From positions 1 to 32,160 of the forward strand of contig JALOQW010000004.1 in NCBI GenBank assembly GCA_025459275.1: a stretch of 32,160 nt of DNA. The letters run 5' to 3'. Shown here one piece after another: positions 8,300 to 14,419 of the stretch (its first letter is position 1; every line of letters begins with the position of its first letter). Position numbers and translations under genes: made by a program. Origin of the DNA: Pirellula sp. (GTDB taxonomy: Bacteria > Planctomycetota > Planctomycetia > Pirellulales > Pirellulaceae). The notes beneath the pieces are model-generated. The model saw nothing but the letters and a program-made list of their open reading frames with translations, was not told where the DNA came from and did no database searches.

Positions 8300-8366
8300 T
8301 CCCATTCGCGGGTCCGTCACGCCCGAGGCCTCGGCTTGAGCGCTCGAATCGGACTCGCGAATGGGA
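8300..8366. repeat. Long imperfect inverted repeat with internal palindromes
   Basis: TCCCATTCGCG (8300-8310) pairs with CGCGAATGGGA (8356-8366). After one mismatch, GTCCG (8312-8316) pairs with CGGAC (8350-8354). The 33-nt centre itself holds the 12-bp palindrome CCGAGGCCTCGG (8323-8334) and GAGCGCTC (8338-8345). The right arm lies about 15 bp past the pyrC stop. On the plus strand the repeat is followed by a T-rich stretch (8372-8382). It may end the pyrC transcript or be a mobile palindromic element. Confidence 0.6.
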
Positions 8367-8380
8367 TGCAGCCTTTTCTT

Positions 8381-9730
8381 TTACACACCAATCCCGTCCG
8401 GAGTGGACCAATATCCACCGCGGCCGTGGTCGAACGTCAAGCGTTTGCCTGGTTGATCCGCGATCACTTTCTCGTCTTGATAGACGGTTCGGCCGCCACA
8501 CCACGTGCGAATCGGCCAGCCACGCAAGGTTTCGCCGTGCCAAGGGGACCATTTGGTCTTCGTCCATTGCTTGGCATTGTCGATGGTCCTCTCCAGTCGA
8601 GGATCGACCAAGACCACATCCGCATCGTAGCCGACCTGAATTCGGCCTTTCCCAACGATGCCCCAGATGCGGGCGGGTGCGTCGCTGGTCCATCCCGCGA
8701 TCTGCGTCCATTGACAGAGTCCTCGATTCGCTCGATCGAGCAGCAAGGCAAAGTAGTTCTCGACGGCCGGAAGACCACTTGGGGACTGAGGGTACGGCTG
8801 AGCTTTTTCTTCCAACGTGTGAGGGGCATGATCTGTCGCGACGACTTGGATCTTGCCGGTGACCAGCGCATCCCAAAGAGCCTGGTTGTCGTGAGCCGTC
8901 TTGATCGAAGGATTCATTTGAATGAGCGACCCCAAGCGGGCGTAATCGTCGATGTTGAAGCACCAGTGATGAGGGCACACTTCGGCTGTGATCAAGCCGC
9001 GATGGTCTTGAAGTAATGGGATCTCTTGAGCAGTGCTCACATGAAGCACATGAAAGCGATGCTGGTGACGATATGCCAAATCGAGCGCGCGCCGTGTAGC
9101 GATCTCGGCGGCGCGATGATCGCGAATGCGCGAGTGGTCTTCAACTCGTAAGGGGAGCCCCAAGCTAGCTTGATTCTCTCGTACCGTCTTTTCGTCTTCA
9201 CAGTGAGCACATATCGGTACCTTCGTTTCCGCGAAGATGCGCTCCAAGACCTGTTGATCATCGACCAAAAGATCGCCGGTACTGGAACCGATAAAGATCT
9301 TGATGCCTGGCACTCCTGTGACTCCCTTCAAGTCATCGATGTTGTCGTTGGAAGCACCGATGTAGAAGCCATGATTCACAATCGCTTTTTGTGCAGCGAT
9401 GGCGTACTTGGCTTCGATCCGCTCTTGATTGATCGCGGAGGGTTTCGTGTTGGGCATCTCGAGAAACGAGGTAACTCCACCTGCAGCGCAGGCAGCACTC
9501 GCCGTGGCCAAATCTTCTTTATGAGTCAGGCCGGGCTCACGGAAATGAACCTGGTCGTCGATCAAGCCTGGGAAGAGGAGCATCCCCTGGGCATCCACCA
9601 CTTCATCGGCTGGGGAGGTCGGTGCTGCGTCGACACTCGCGATACGGCCATTTTTCAATAGCACGTGCGTTTCTGCAACGTGATCGGGAAAGACCACGGA
9701 GGCGTGACGAATTAGGGTGGATTGTGGCAT
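8381..9730 (-). CDS. pyrC: Dihydroorotase, type I with DxQxH metal motif
   Basis: A 449-residue cytoplasmic amidohydrolase that cyclises carbamoyl-aspartate to dihydroorotate in pyrimidine synthesis. Seen in order: [21 protein letters not shown] (53-73), EMPNTKPS (91-98), the probable carboxylated lysine region [11 protein letters not shown] (142-152), metal-ligand histidines in CAHCED (about 176) and HVLHVST (about 230), and the catalytic aspartate in ATDHAPHT (D300). The first His of the usual HxH pair is Gln (Q60); as I recall, the same [14 protein letters not shown] form occurs in Bacteroidetes-type dihydroorotases, so this points to a known variant rather than a dead enzyme. It could instead be a related cyclic amidohydrolase, but the NTKP and DHAPH motifs favour dihydroorotase. 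It stands alone with a 184-bp divergent gap to the TPR gene. Confidence 0.92.
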   Translation of the reverse strand: MPQSTLIRHASVVFPDHVAETHVLLKNGRIASVDAAPTSPADEVVDAQGMLLFPGLIDDQVHFREPGLTHKEDLATASAACAAGGVTSFLEMPNTKPSAINQERIEAKYAIAAQKAIVNHGFYIGASNDNIDDLKGVTGVPGIKIFIGSSTGDLLVDDQQVLERIFAETKVPICAHCEDEKTVRENQASLGLPLRVEDHSRIRDHRAAEIATRRALDLAYRHQHRFHVLHVSTAQEIPLLQDHRGLITAEVCPHHWCFNIDDYARLGSLIQMNPSIKTAHDNQALWDALVTGKIQVVATDHAPHTLEEKAQPYPQSPSGLPAVENYFALLLDRANRGLCQWTQIAGWTSDAPARIWGIVGKGRIQVGYDADVVLVDPRLERTIDNAKQWTKTKWSPWHGETLRGWPIRTWCGGRTVYQDEKVIADQPGKRLTFDHGRGGYWSTPDGIGV

Positions 9731-9862
9731 GGTTCTCTCGATCGACTTGTCAGGAGATGAATATAGAGTGTGGATCGACTATCATTTCCTTTTGGCCTCA
9801 ATCAGGAATTCCCGCGCACAACACGCGGTTCACGGACTGTAGCGGCCGAGAGGATTTCAGAA

Positions 9863-9890
9863 TTGTAACCGATCCGTTGCGAATCACGAT
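9863..9890 (+). promoter_or_regulatory. Possible promoter of the TPR gene
   Basis: TTGTAA (9863-9868) and CACGAT (9885-9890) are separated by 16 bp and lie about 25 bp before the ATG at 9915. The match to a sigma-70 consensus is only partial. Confidence 0.3.
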
Positions 9891-9914
9891 CCGCACTTGC
9901 AAAGGAATTTTGAT

Positions 9915-10718
9915 ATGGACTTACAGAATAGGCAGAGTGCTACTTCGCGGCGACTTTGGGTGCTGATGGCGATCGCTGTTGTTCTGGGGGGAGGCTACGT
10001 TTTGAATTCGGATGCGTCCCCTTGGGCTCAGCCGCCGGCGCCTGAGGATGTGAATGGATGGAGCGACCGGATCGAAGCAGCATTGCAACAAGGACGGACT
10101 GACACCGCGCTGGTGGAACTCGATCGTGCGATGCAATCCGTTCCCAACAATCCGCAGATGCATTTGATCCGAGGGTCTTTGTTGTTTCGAAGCGGTAAAG
10201 TCGAGGAGTCGCTCGTGGACTTCGACAAGTGCATCGAACTCGACCCACGTATGAAGCCCTATTTGTGGCAACGCGGTATCTCTCTCTATTACGCCGGCAA
10301 GTACCAGGAAGGGGTCGATCAATTCGTCGAGCATCGAGAAGTGAATCCGAACGATGTTGAGAATGCGTTTTGGCATTTCCTGTGCGCAGCCAAGCTCGAT
10401 GGTGTGGAGGCAGCACAGAAAGCGATTCTACTTTCAGGTGCCGATCGGCGTATTCCCATGATGCAGGTTCAAGAGTTGATTCAAGGCAAGACGACTCCCG
10501 AAGCAGTCATCGAAGCAGCGGAAACCACCCGAAAGAACATTCGCGGTCCCGACTACGATCGTTTCTATGGATACCTCTACGTCGGTCTGTACTACGACGC
10601 GGTAGGGAACGAAGAGTTGGCGAAGAAGTGGATCGAAAAATGCGTCGATCTCAAAGTGGATGGCTACATGGGGGACGTCGCCAGAGTTCATTGGAATCGA
10701 ATGAAGCGCAAACCGTAA
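9915..10718 (+). CDS. Tetratricopeptide-repeat protein with N-terminal membrane anchor
   Basis: A 267-residue protein. I place the start at the ATG at 9915 rather than the in-frame TTG at 9897, because AAAGGA (9901-9906) sits 8 bases ahead. Residues about 15-33 (WVLMAIAVVLGGGYVLN) form a signal anchor or signal peptide, so the bulk is probably periplasmic. TPR-like helix pairs follow. One covers ALQQGRTDTALVELDRAMQ and NPQMHLIRGSLLFRSG; the next covers KVEESLVDFDKCIELDP and the YLWQRGISLYYAGKYQEGVDQF segment; a weaker pair lies near the C-terminus (YLYVGLYYDAVGNEELAKKW). TPR domains bind partner proteins; the partner is not evident. It converges with spoVG, leaving 11 bp between stops. Confidence 0.85.
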   Translation: MDLQNRQSATSRRLWVLMAIAVVLGGGYVLNSDASPWAQPPAPEDVNGWSDRIEAALQQGRTDTALVELDRAMQSVPNNPQMHLIRGSLLFRSGKVEESLVDFDKCIELDPRMKPYLWQRGISLYYAGKYQEGVDQFVEHREVNPNDVENAFWHFLCAAKLDGVEAAQKAILLSGADRRIPMMQVQELIQGKTTPEAVIEAAETTRKNIRGPDYDRFYGYLYVGLYYDAVGNEELAKKWIEKCVDLKVDGYMGDVARVHWNRMKRKP

Positions 10719-10729
10719 CGGACAGCCGA

Positions 10730-11323
10730 TTATTCAAAGACGCCATCACCGAATCTCTTCGGGTCTTTGGGAGCATTGGCTGCGGTCGGGGACCCTTGCG
10801 GTTTCGGATCCAAGAAGTGGGGGCGGGCGATCGGCGACCCCTCGTTCACAAGCTGGTCAGGAGTTGCGACAGCCGGTGGCAAGTGGGGTGCAGGAGGAGT
10901 CGTATCGACGTACTCTTCGTCGTAGCGCGACATGTACCCGGGTTGCTTGGCACGTTCTAGCTCCAAGGCGTACTCACGAATCACGGCATGTTGGATCATG
11001 TCGCGACAAGCTTGATTGATTGGGTGCGCGATATCGGCGTAGAGCTTGTTCGGGCCCCCTTCCACGTCCTTGAGGTCCTGGGGGCCGCGCAATCGAGAAC
11101 CACACTGGTTGCAGTAATGGCTGCGGAGATGGTTCTTGCTCCCACAGCGCCCGCATCGAGCCGACATCTTGCGGCTGGGCATGGCTACAAAGGGGCCATT
11201 CGTCCCTTCGATGATCTTTAGGTCACGAATGACGAAGCAATGGTCCAACGTGATAGAGCAGAAGGCCCGTAATCGGTCTTCCGATTCCTCCATCAACTTG
11301 ATCCGAACTTCGGTAATTTCCAT
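10730..11323 (-). CDS. spoVG: SpoVG-family regulator with inserted zinc ribbon
   Basis: A 197-residue protein against about 95 in Firmicutes. The SpoVG core is split. The first half is [34 protein letters not shown] and [11 protein letters not shown] (1-52); the second resumes with [21 protein letters not shown] (93-113). Between them sits a four-cysteine zinc ribbon, C57-x2-C60-x10-C71-x2-C74, plus a linker. A charged Pro-rich tail of about 70 residues follows. SpoVG proteins are small nucleic-acid-binding regulators; the inserted ribbon would sit exactly where the canonical protein carries a short loop. It follows ispE by 38 bp on the same strand. In Bacillus, spoVG also lies near ispE, so the neighbourhood is partly conserved. 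Function in planctomycetes is unknown. Confidence 0.88.
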   Translation of the reverse strand: MEITEVRIKLMEESEDRLRAFCSITLDHCFVIRDLKIIEGTNGPFVAMPSRKMSARCGRCGSKNHLRSHYCNQCGSRLRGPQDLKDVEGGPNKLYADIAHPINQACRDMIQHAVIREYALELERAKQPGYMSRYDEEYVDTTPPAPHLPPAVATPDQLVNEGSPIARPHFLDPKPQGSPTAANAPKDPKRFGDGVFE

Positions 11324-11361
11324 GGCCTAAGGCTTCACTCCCTTGATGAGCCGTTTGTCGG

Positions 11362-12366
11362 CTAGATGCCGAATCCGAGTTGTTTGGCCTGATCCTGGAT
11401 CGATGGCGAACGCCATGTCGATGCCACGAATACCTTGAACTCGTTCAATGACTCCAGCTCACTCGCTATCTTCTCGGCTTCCGAGCGGGTGGAGCACAAA
11501 CAAAAACGGGCCGATCCGCTCCCGCTCAGGCAATGGCCAAGAGGATTGTAACGGTCAAACCGCCTCGCCGTCCGATCGATCCATGAATTGCACTCCCTCG
11601 CTGCAAGCTCCAAGCGATTATACAGCAACCGTGCCACCCGGTCGCTCCGTCCGAGAGCGAGGGACTGCAGCAATTCATCGGAATTTCTCAACATCGTCTC
11701 CGAGGCATGGCCGGGATCCGCATGCCATTTGGCCAGCACGCGGAAGATCGACGCCGTATCGCAGCCTTCTGGTGGCTGTGCAATCACTACAAATTGACTC
11801 TTTGCGTTCGCGACCGGCTCCACTCTCTCGCCACGTCCCAGGCAATGCGCTGTCCAGTGGCCGTCTCTCCAACCTTCCAGAAAAAAGTTCAGATCGCTCC
11901 CGAGATCTTTTGCCAGTGCGCTCAGTCTGGGCATCCCAAGCTGTCCCGTCCATGCCAGGCTGCCGATCACCAAGGCAGCGGCTGCATCTGCGCTGCCACC
12001 ACCCAGGCCAGCTTGGACCGGAATGCGTTTGGTCAAGGTAACGTCAGCCCCCTTCTCGATCCCTAATGAAGCTTGTAACCGTTTCAGCGCTCGTACGACC
12101 AGGTTCCGATCATCGGTCGGAATAGCGTGGGGGGCTACATCGGATGGAAGGGTGGGCGTTTCTTGGAGCGTCAGCTTGATACCCGGCTCGGATCGAACGC
12201 GCAGGGTAAGTTCATCGCACAAATCCACGGCGAGCATTACCGTGTCTAGATCATGGTATCCATCGGATCGCTTGCCCAGAACTTCCAAGAACAAGTTGAT
12301 CTTGCAAGGGACCTGGCAGCGCAGCGCGGTGGATGCGGTGTCTGGGTCGAGCCGATCGATCTTCAT
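11362..12366 (-). CDS. ispE: 4-diphosphocytidyl-2-C-methyl-D-erythritol kinase
   Basis: A 334-residue GHMP kinase that phosphorylates CDP-methylerythritol at the 2-hydroxyl in the MEP isoprenoid pathway. Motif 1 is PCKINLFLEVLGKRSDGYHDLDTVM (20-44, in two pieces: CKINLFLEVLGKRSDGYH, then DLDTVM). The ATP-binding motif is AGLGGGSADAAAAL (119-132), and motif 3 is the C-terminal LSGSGSARFCL. I choose the ATG at 12366, 11 bp after the rhodanese stop, over the TTG at 12417 that lies inside the rhodanese gene. It is somewhat longer than the E. coli enzyme (about 283), mainly by N-terminal and loop additions. It sits between rhodanese and spoVG in one apparent operon. Confidence 0.93.
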   Translation of the reverse strand: MKIDRLDPDTASTALRCQVPCKINLFLEVLGKRSDGYHDLDTVMLAVDLCDELTLRVRSEPGIKLTLQETPTLPSDVAPHAIPTDDRNLVVRALKRLQASLGIEKGADVTLTKRIPVQAGLGGGSADAAAALVIGSLAWTGQLGMPRLSALAKDLGSDLNFFLEGWRDGHWTAHCLGRGERVEPVANAKSQFVVIAQPPEGCDTASIFRVLAKWHADPGHASETMLRNSDELLQSLALGRSDRVARLLYNRLELAARECNSWIDRTARRFDRYNPLGHCLSGSGSARFCLCSTRSEAEKIASELESLNEFKVFVASTWRSPSIQDQAKQLGFGI

Positions 12367-12377
12367 GATTCGATCGA

Positions 12378-12758
12378 TCAGCTTGGTTTCGTGACCGGGT
12401 AGCCGGCTTCCGTCCAACCTCGCCAGCCACCATCGACACTGATTGTGTTCAAATACCCCATCTTGCGCAGATTGTCAGCGACGAGTACCGATCGATAACC
12501 GCCGCCGCACATGAGAAAGATTTCGGTCTGCGGATCGGGAACCCGTTCTTCAATATCGCGTTCGATGATTCCTTTGCTGAGGTGGATCGCACCCGGAACA
12601 TGGCCGGCCGCGAACTCGCTCTCCTCCCGCACGTCGATCAAGATGGGTGGAGGTCCTAACTCCATGCGCTGTGCCAAGTCATGGATCGTGCATTCTCGAA
12701 CGCGTGATCGAGCCTCATCCACCAATTTGACGAATCCGGGTGCGTGCGACTTGGCCAT
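12378..12758 (-). CDS. Single-domain rhodanese-like protein
   Basis: A 126-residue cytoplasmic protein. A rhodanese fold is shown by ILIDVREESEFAAGHVPGAIHLSKG (39-63; key residues D42, R44, E45, G52, H53, A57), the active-site loop MCGGGYRS with the sulfur-carrying C84 at its head, and the closing VDGGWRGWTEAGYPV. Such proteins move sulfane sulfur or act in redox signalling. The loop has Gly-rich rather than strongly basic residues after the Cys, common in single-domain bacterial members. It heads the rhodanese, ispE, spoVG run; the ispE ATG follows its stop by 11 bp. No metabolic link to ispE is obvious. Confidence 0.88.
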   Translation of the reverse strand: MAKSHAPGFVKLVDEARSRVRECTIHDLAQRMELGPPPILIDVREESEFAAGHVPGAIHLSKGIIERDIEERVPDPQTEIFLMCGGGYRSVLVADNLRKMGYLNTISVDGGWRGWTEAGYPVTKPS

Positions 12759-12803
12759 AAACCATCCGATCCTTTGAATCCAGGAGCCTGAGAGAATCCC
12801 GCT

Positions 12804-12831
12804 ATCGTACCGAAAATTTTAAGGGTTGAAA
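12804..12831 (-). promoter_or_regulatory. Putative promoter of the rhodanese-ispE-spoVG operon
   Basis: Read on the minus strand: TTTCAA, 16 bp, TACGAT, with the -10 about 45 bp before the rhodanese ATG. The 12-mer around the -10 (12802-12813) is repeated exactly at 21677-21688, upstream of another minus-strand gene, with the same 16-bp spacing to a -35-like hexamer. Confidence 0.4.
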
Positions 12832-12897
12832 CGGAGCGGATGAGGATCCTTACCGGACGGCTCGCGCCGTTCCGCTTTGATTTTCCGTGGGCTGTTG

Positions 12898-12931
12898 ACT
12901 TGCGGAACCTTGATAAAACTTGCGGAGGCTT
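12898..12931. repeat. Direct repeat with 20-bp period, operator-like
   Basis: ACTTGCGGA occurs at 12898-12906 and again at 12918-12926, exactly 20 bp apart. Adding the following bases, the shared unit is ACTTGCGGA-NN-CTT. A spacing of about two helical turns places both copies on one face of the DNA, as expected for a regulator binding as a tandem dimer. Confidence 0.5.
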
Positions 12932-13089
12932 TTCCAAATCGAGCATGAAATTTTTCCGTAATGGCTGCAGAGTCAGCACAGTCTACGCCGATAGAAACTT
13001 GGCGGTCGAACTCCAGTCGTTATTTTCGCCGGTCTACGGGGAAGCAGCGATGAAGGTTTGCTCGCATTGCGGACACTAACCTGGCACCT

Positions 13090-13353
13090 ATGAGGAATGC
13101 GATGGGACGCTCGTTCGCGGCTTGTCTCGGTTGCATCGCCATGCTGACCCAAATCATTGCGGGTTTCGTGGTGGGCATGGATACCGAGACAATCCTTGTG
13201 CGAAGCGTGGTCGCGATGGTGGTTGCAGCCTTCCCGGGCTGGATCATCGGACACATGGCTGACGCGGTGGTTCGTGAGAGTATCGAGGCTCAATACCGTC
13301 GACAAATCGAGCAGCTCAAGGCACCAACGGGCGGCGAAAGCAGTACTGCTTGA
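13090..13353 (+). CDS. Small two-helix membrane protein upstream of fliA-type sigma factor
   Basis: An 87-residue protein with hydrophobic segments at about residues 10-29 (AACLGCIAMLTQIIAGFVVG) and 34-54 (TILVRSVVAMVVAAFPGWIIG). They are followed by a charged amphipathic tail (about 55-78, RESIEAQYRRQIEQLK) that could form a coiled coil. I do not recognise the family. The coherent membrane layout and location 260 bp before a FliA-like sigma gene on the same strand make a real gene likely and hint at a flagellar or motility link, which is inference. Starts at 13090 or 13102 are both possible; the first is chosen for length only. No strong ribosome-binding site is visible. Confidence 0.6.
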   Translation: MRNAMGRSFAACLGCIAMLTQIIAGFVVGMDTETILVRSVVAMVVAAFPGWIIGHMADAVVRESIEAQYRRQIEQLKAPTGGESSTA

Positions 13354-13552
13354 CCGGATTTGGCAATCTGGACAAGTGAGCGAAGGCTGCCCCTGAAAAC
13401 TTGCTGCAATTGATGTGGAACTGACAACACCAAGTCGGTAGAGTCCCCGGACATTCATCACCACAACGCCAGAACCTCAATTCGGCATGGGCAAGATGCC
13501 TTTGTCGGATTGTGGGCCCATCGGCATTGCAAACAGGTGGCAATGAATCGAG

Positions 13553-13584
13553 TCTCGAAGTCTAAATTCGCACGGACTTCGAGA
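13553..13584 (+). promoter_or_regulatory. Perfect 10-bp hairpin in the fliA leader
   Basis: TCTCGAAGTC (13553-13562) and GACTTCGAGA (13575-13584) form a perfect 10-bp stem with a 12-nt centre. It ends 19 bases before the GGAGG ribosome-binding site (13604-13608). It could be an operator for a dimeric repressor or an RNA hairpin controlling translation of the sigma factor. Confidence 0.55.
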
Positions 13585-13613
13585 GGTGAGCCAAATCAAG
13601 CACGGAGGTTCGG

Positions 13614-14399
13614 ATGGCGACAACTGCAGTACAAAATGTCGACATGACAGAGGTCTGGAAGCAATACAAAGCAGACCCCAACAACGTCGAACTGCGGAAT
13701 ACCCTGATAGAACGCTACACTCCTTTGGTTCGCTACAACGGCGAACGCCTCAGGTCCAAGCTCCCCGAAGGGGTCGAGCTGGATGATTTGATCAGTGCTG
13801 GTATCTTCGGCTTGATGGATGCGATCGATGCATTCGATTTGGACCGAGGTGTGAAATTTGAGACGTATTGTGTGCCGCGGATCCGCGGCGCGATGCTTGA
13901 TGAACTGCGGACGATGGACTGGGTACCACGTCTGGTCCGAAGCAAGGCGAGCAAGTTGAACGAAGCGACCAAGCTGCTCGAAACGAAATACGGTCGTGCT
14001 CCCACCACTCACGAGCTCTCCCAATACATGGGGATCTCGATCGATGAGCTTGAGAAGATGAAGGCCGACGCCTCTGCGGTGGGATTGGTATCGCTCAACA
14101 AGAAGTGGTACGAAACCGACAGTTACAAGGATGTTCGAGAGATCGACGTTCTCGAGGACAAGCGGAGCGAAGATCCGACGCGGCGCGTCAGCAAGAGCGA
14201 CTTGATGCGTCTGGTCACCAAGGGGCTCAACCGCAACGAACGCTTGATCATCATCCTGTACTACTACGAAGAGTTGACGATGAAGGAAATCGGCGCGACG
14301 CTCGATCTGAGCGAAAGCCGGGTTTCGCAGATGCATACCAGCATCGTTCAGCGGCTACAGGAGCAACTGGGCCGTCGACGACAAGAGTTCGGCACCTGA
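13614..14399 (+). CDS. fliA: FliA/WhiG-type (sigma-28) RNA polymerase sigma factor
   Basis: A 261-residue alternative sigma factor. Region 2 is NTLIERYTPLVRYNGERL through DLISAGIFGLMDAIDAFD and VKFETYCVPRIRGAMLDELR (about 28-101). FliA-type features are the DWVPRLVR stretch after it and a region 3 with KLLETKYGRAPTTHELSQYMG (about 119-139). Region 4 has the helix-turn-helix LTMKEIGATLDLSESRVSQMHTSIVQRL (about 221-248). A strong GGAGG at 13604-13608 lies 5 bases before the ATG. Sigma-28 factors direct flagellar and chemotaxis genes in many bacteria, although WhiG-like members serve other developmental programmes. No flagellar genes are in the window, so motility control is inference. It converges with the heme protein gene, leaving 20 bp between stops. 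Confidence 0.93.
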   Translation: MATTAVQNVDMTEVWKQYKADPNNVELRNTLIERYTPLVRYNGERLRSKLPEGVELDDLISAGIFGLMDAIDAFDLDRGVKFETYCVPRIRGAMLDELRTMDWVPRLVRSKASKLNEATKLLETKYGRAPTTHELSQYMGISIDELEKMKADASAVGLVSLNKKWYETDSYKDVREIDVLEDKRSEDPTRRVSKSDLMRLVTKGLNRNERLIIILYYYEELTMKEIGATLDLSESRVSQMHTSIVQRLQEQLGRRRQEFGT

Positions 14400-14419
14400 T
14401 CTCGGGTGAAGGAATCGTT

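Larger units (their letters stand above)
8022..8380. other. Non-coding region rich in inverted repeats between pyrC and the moxR-side operon
   Basis: This 359-bp gap holds no gene I can support. It contains at least four dyads: GACTTAAGTC (8159-8168) overlapping a TCGCTTA/TAAGCGA hairpin (8167-8184), TTCTTT-G-AAAGAA (8217-8229), an 8-T tract (8238-8245), and a long inverted repeat at 8300-8366. It should contain the pyrC transcript end and the promoter of the 263-residue gene, both read on the minus strand. I could not fix a convincing -35/-10 pair. Confidence 0.6.
12759..13089. other. Non-coding region between divergent rhodanese and small membrane protein genes
   Basis: A 331-bp gap with divergent genes. 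Nearest rhodanese it holds a promoter-like pair (12804-12831, minus). It also holds an imperfect GC-rich hairpin around GGACGGC-TCGC-GCCGTTCC (12855-12873) and a 20-bp-spaced direct repeat (12898-12931). A plus-strand frame at 12840-13079 ends in the short zinc-knuckle-like string MKVCSHCGH but has no other gene character, so I do not call it. Confidence 0.55.

Noticed and set aside
8154-8978. Long minus-strand frame (274 codons) overlapping pyrC
   Set aside because: It lies in another frame of the pyrC gene, is rich in Arg, Ser and Pro, and has no domain signals; the dihydroorotase motifs are in the other frame.
12840-13079. Plus-strand frame of 79 codons ahead of the small membrane gene
   Set aside because: No ribosome-binding site, no recognisable composition or fold, and it spans the direct repeats; only its last nine residues look zinc-knuckle-like.
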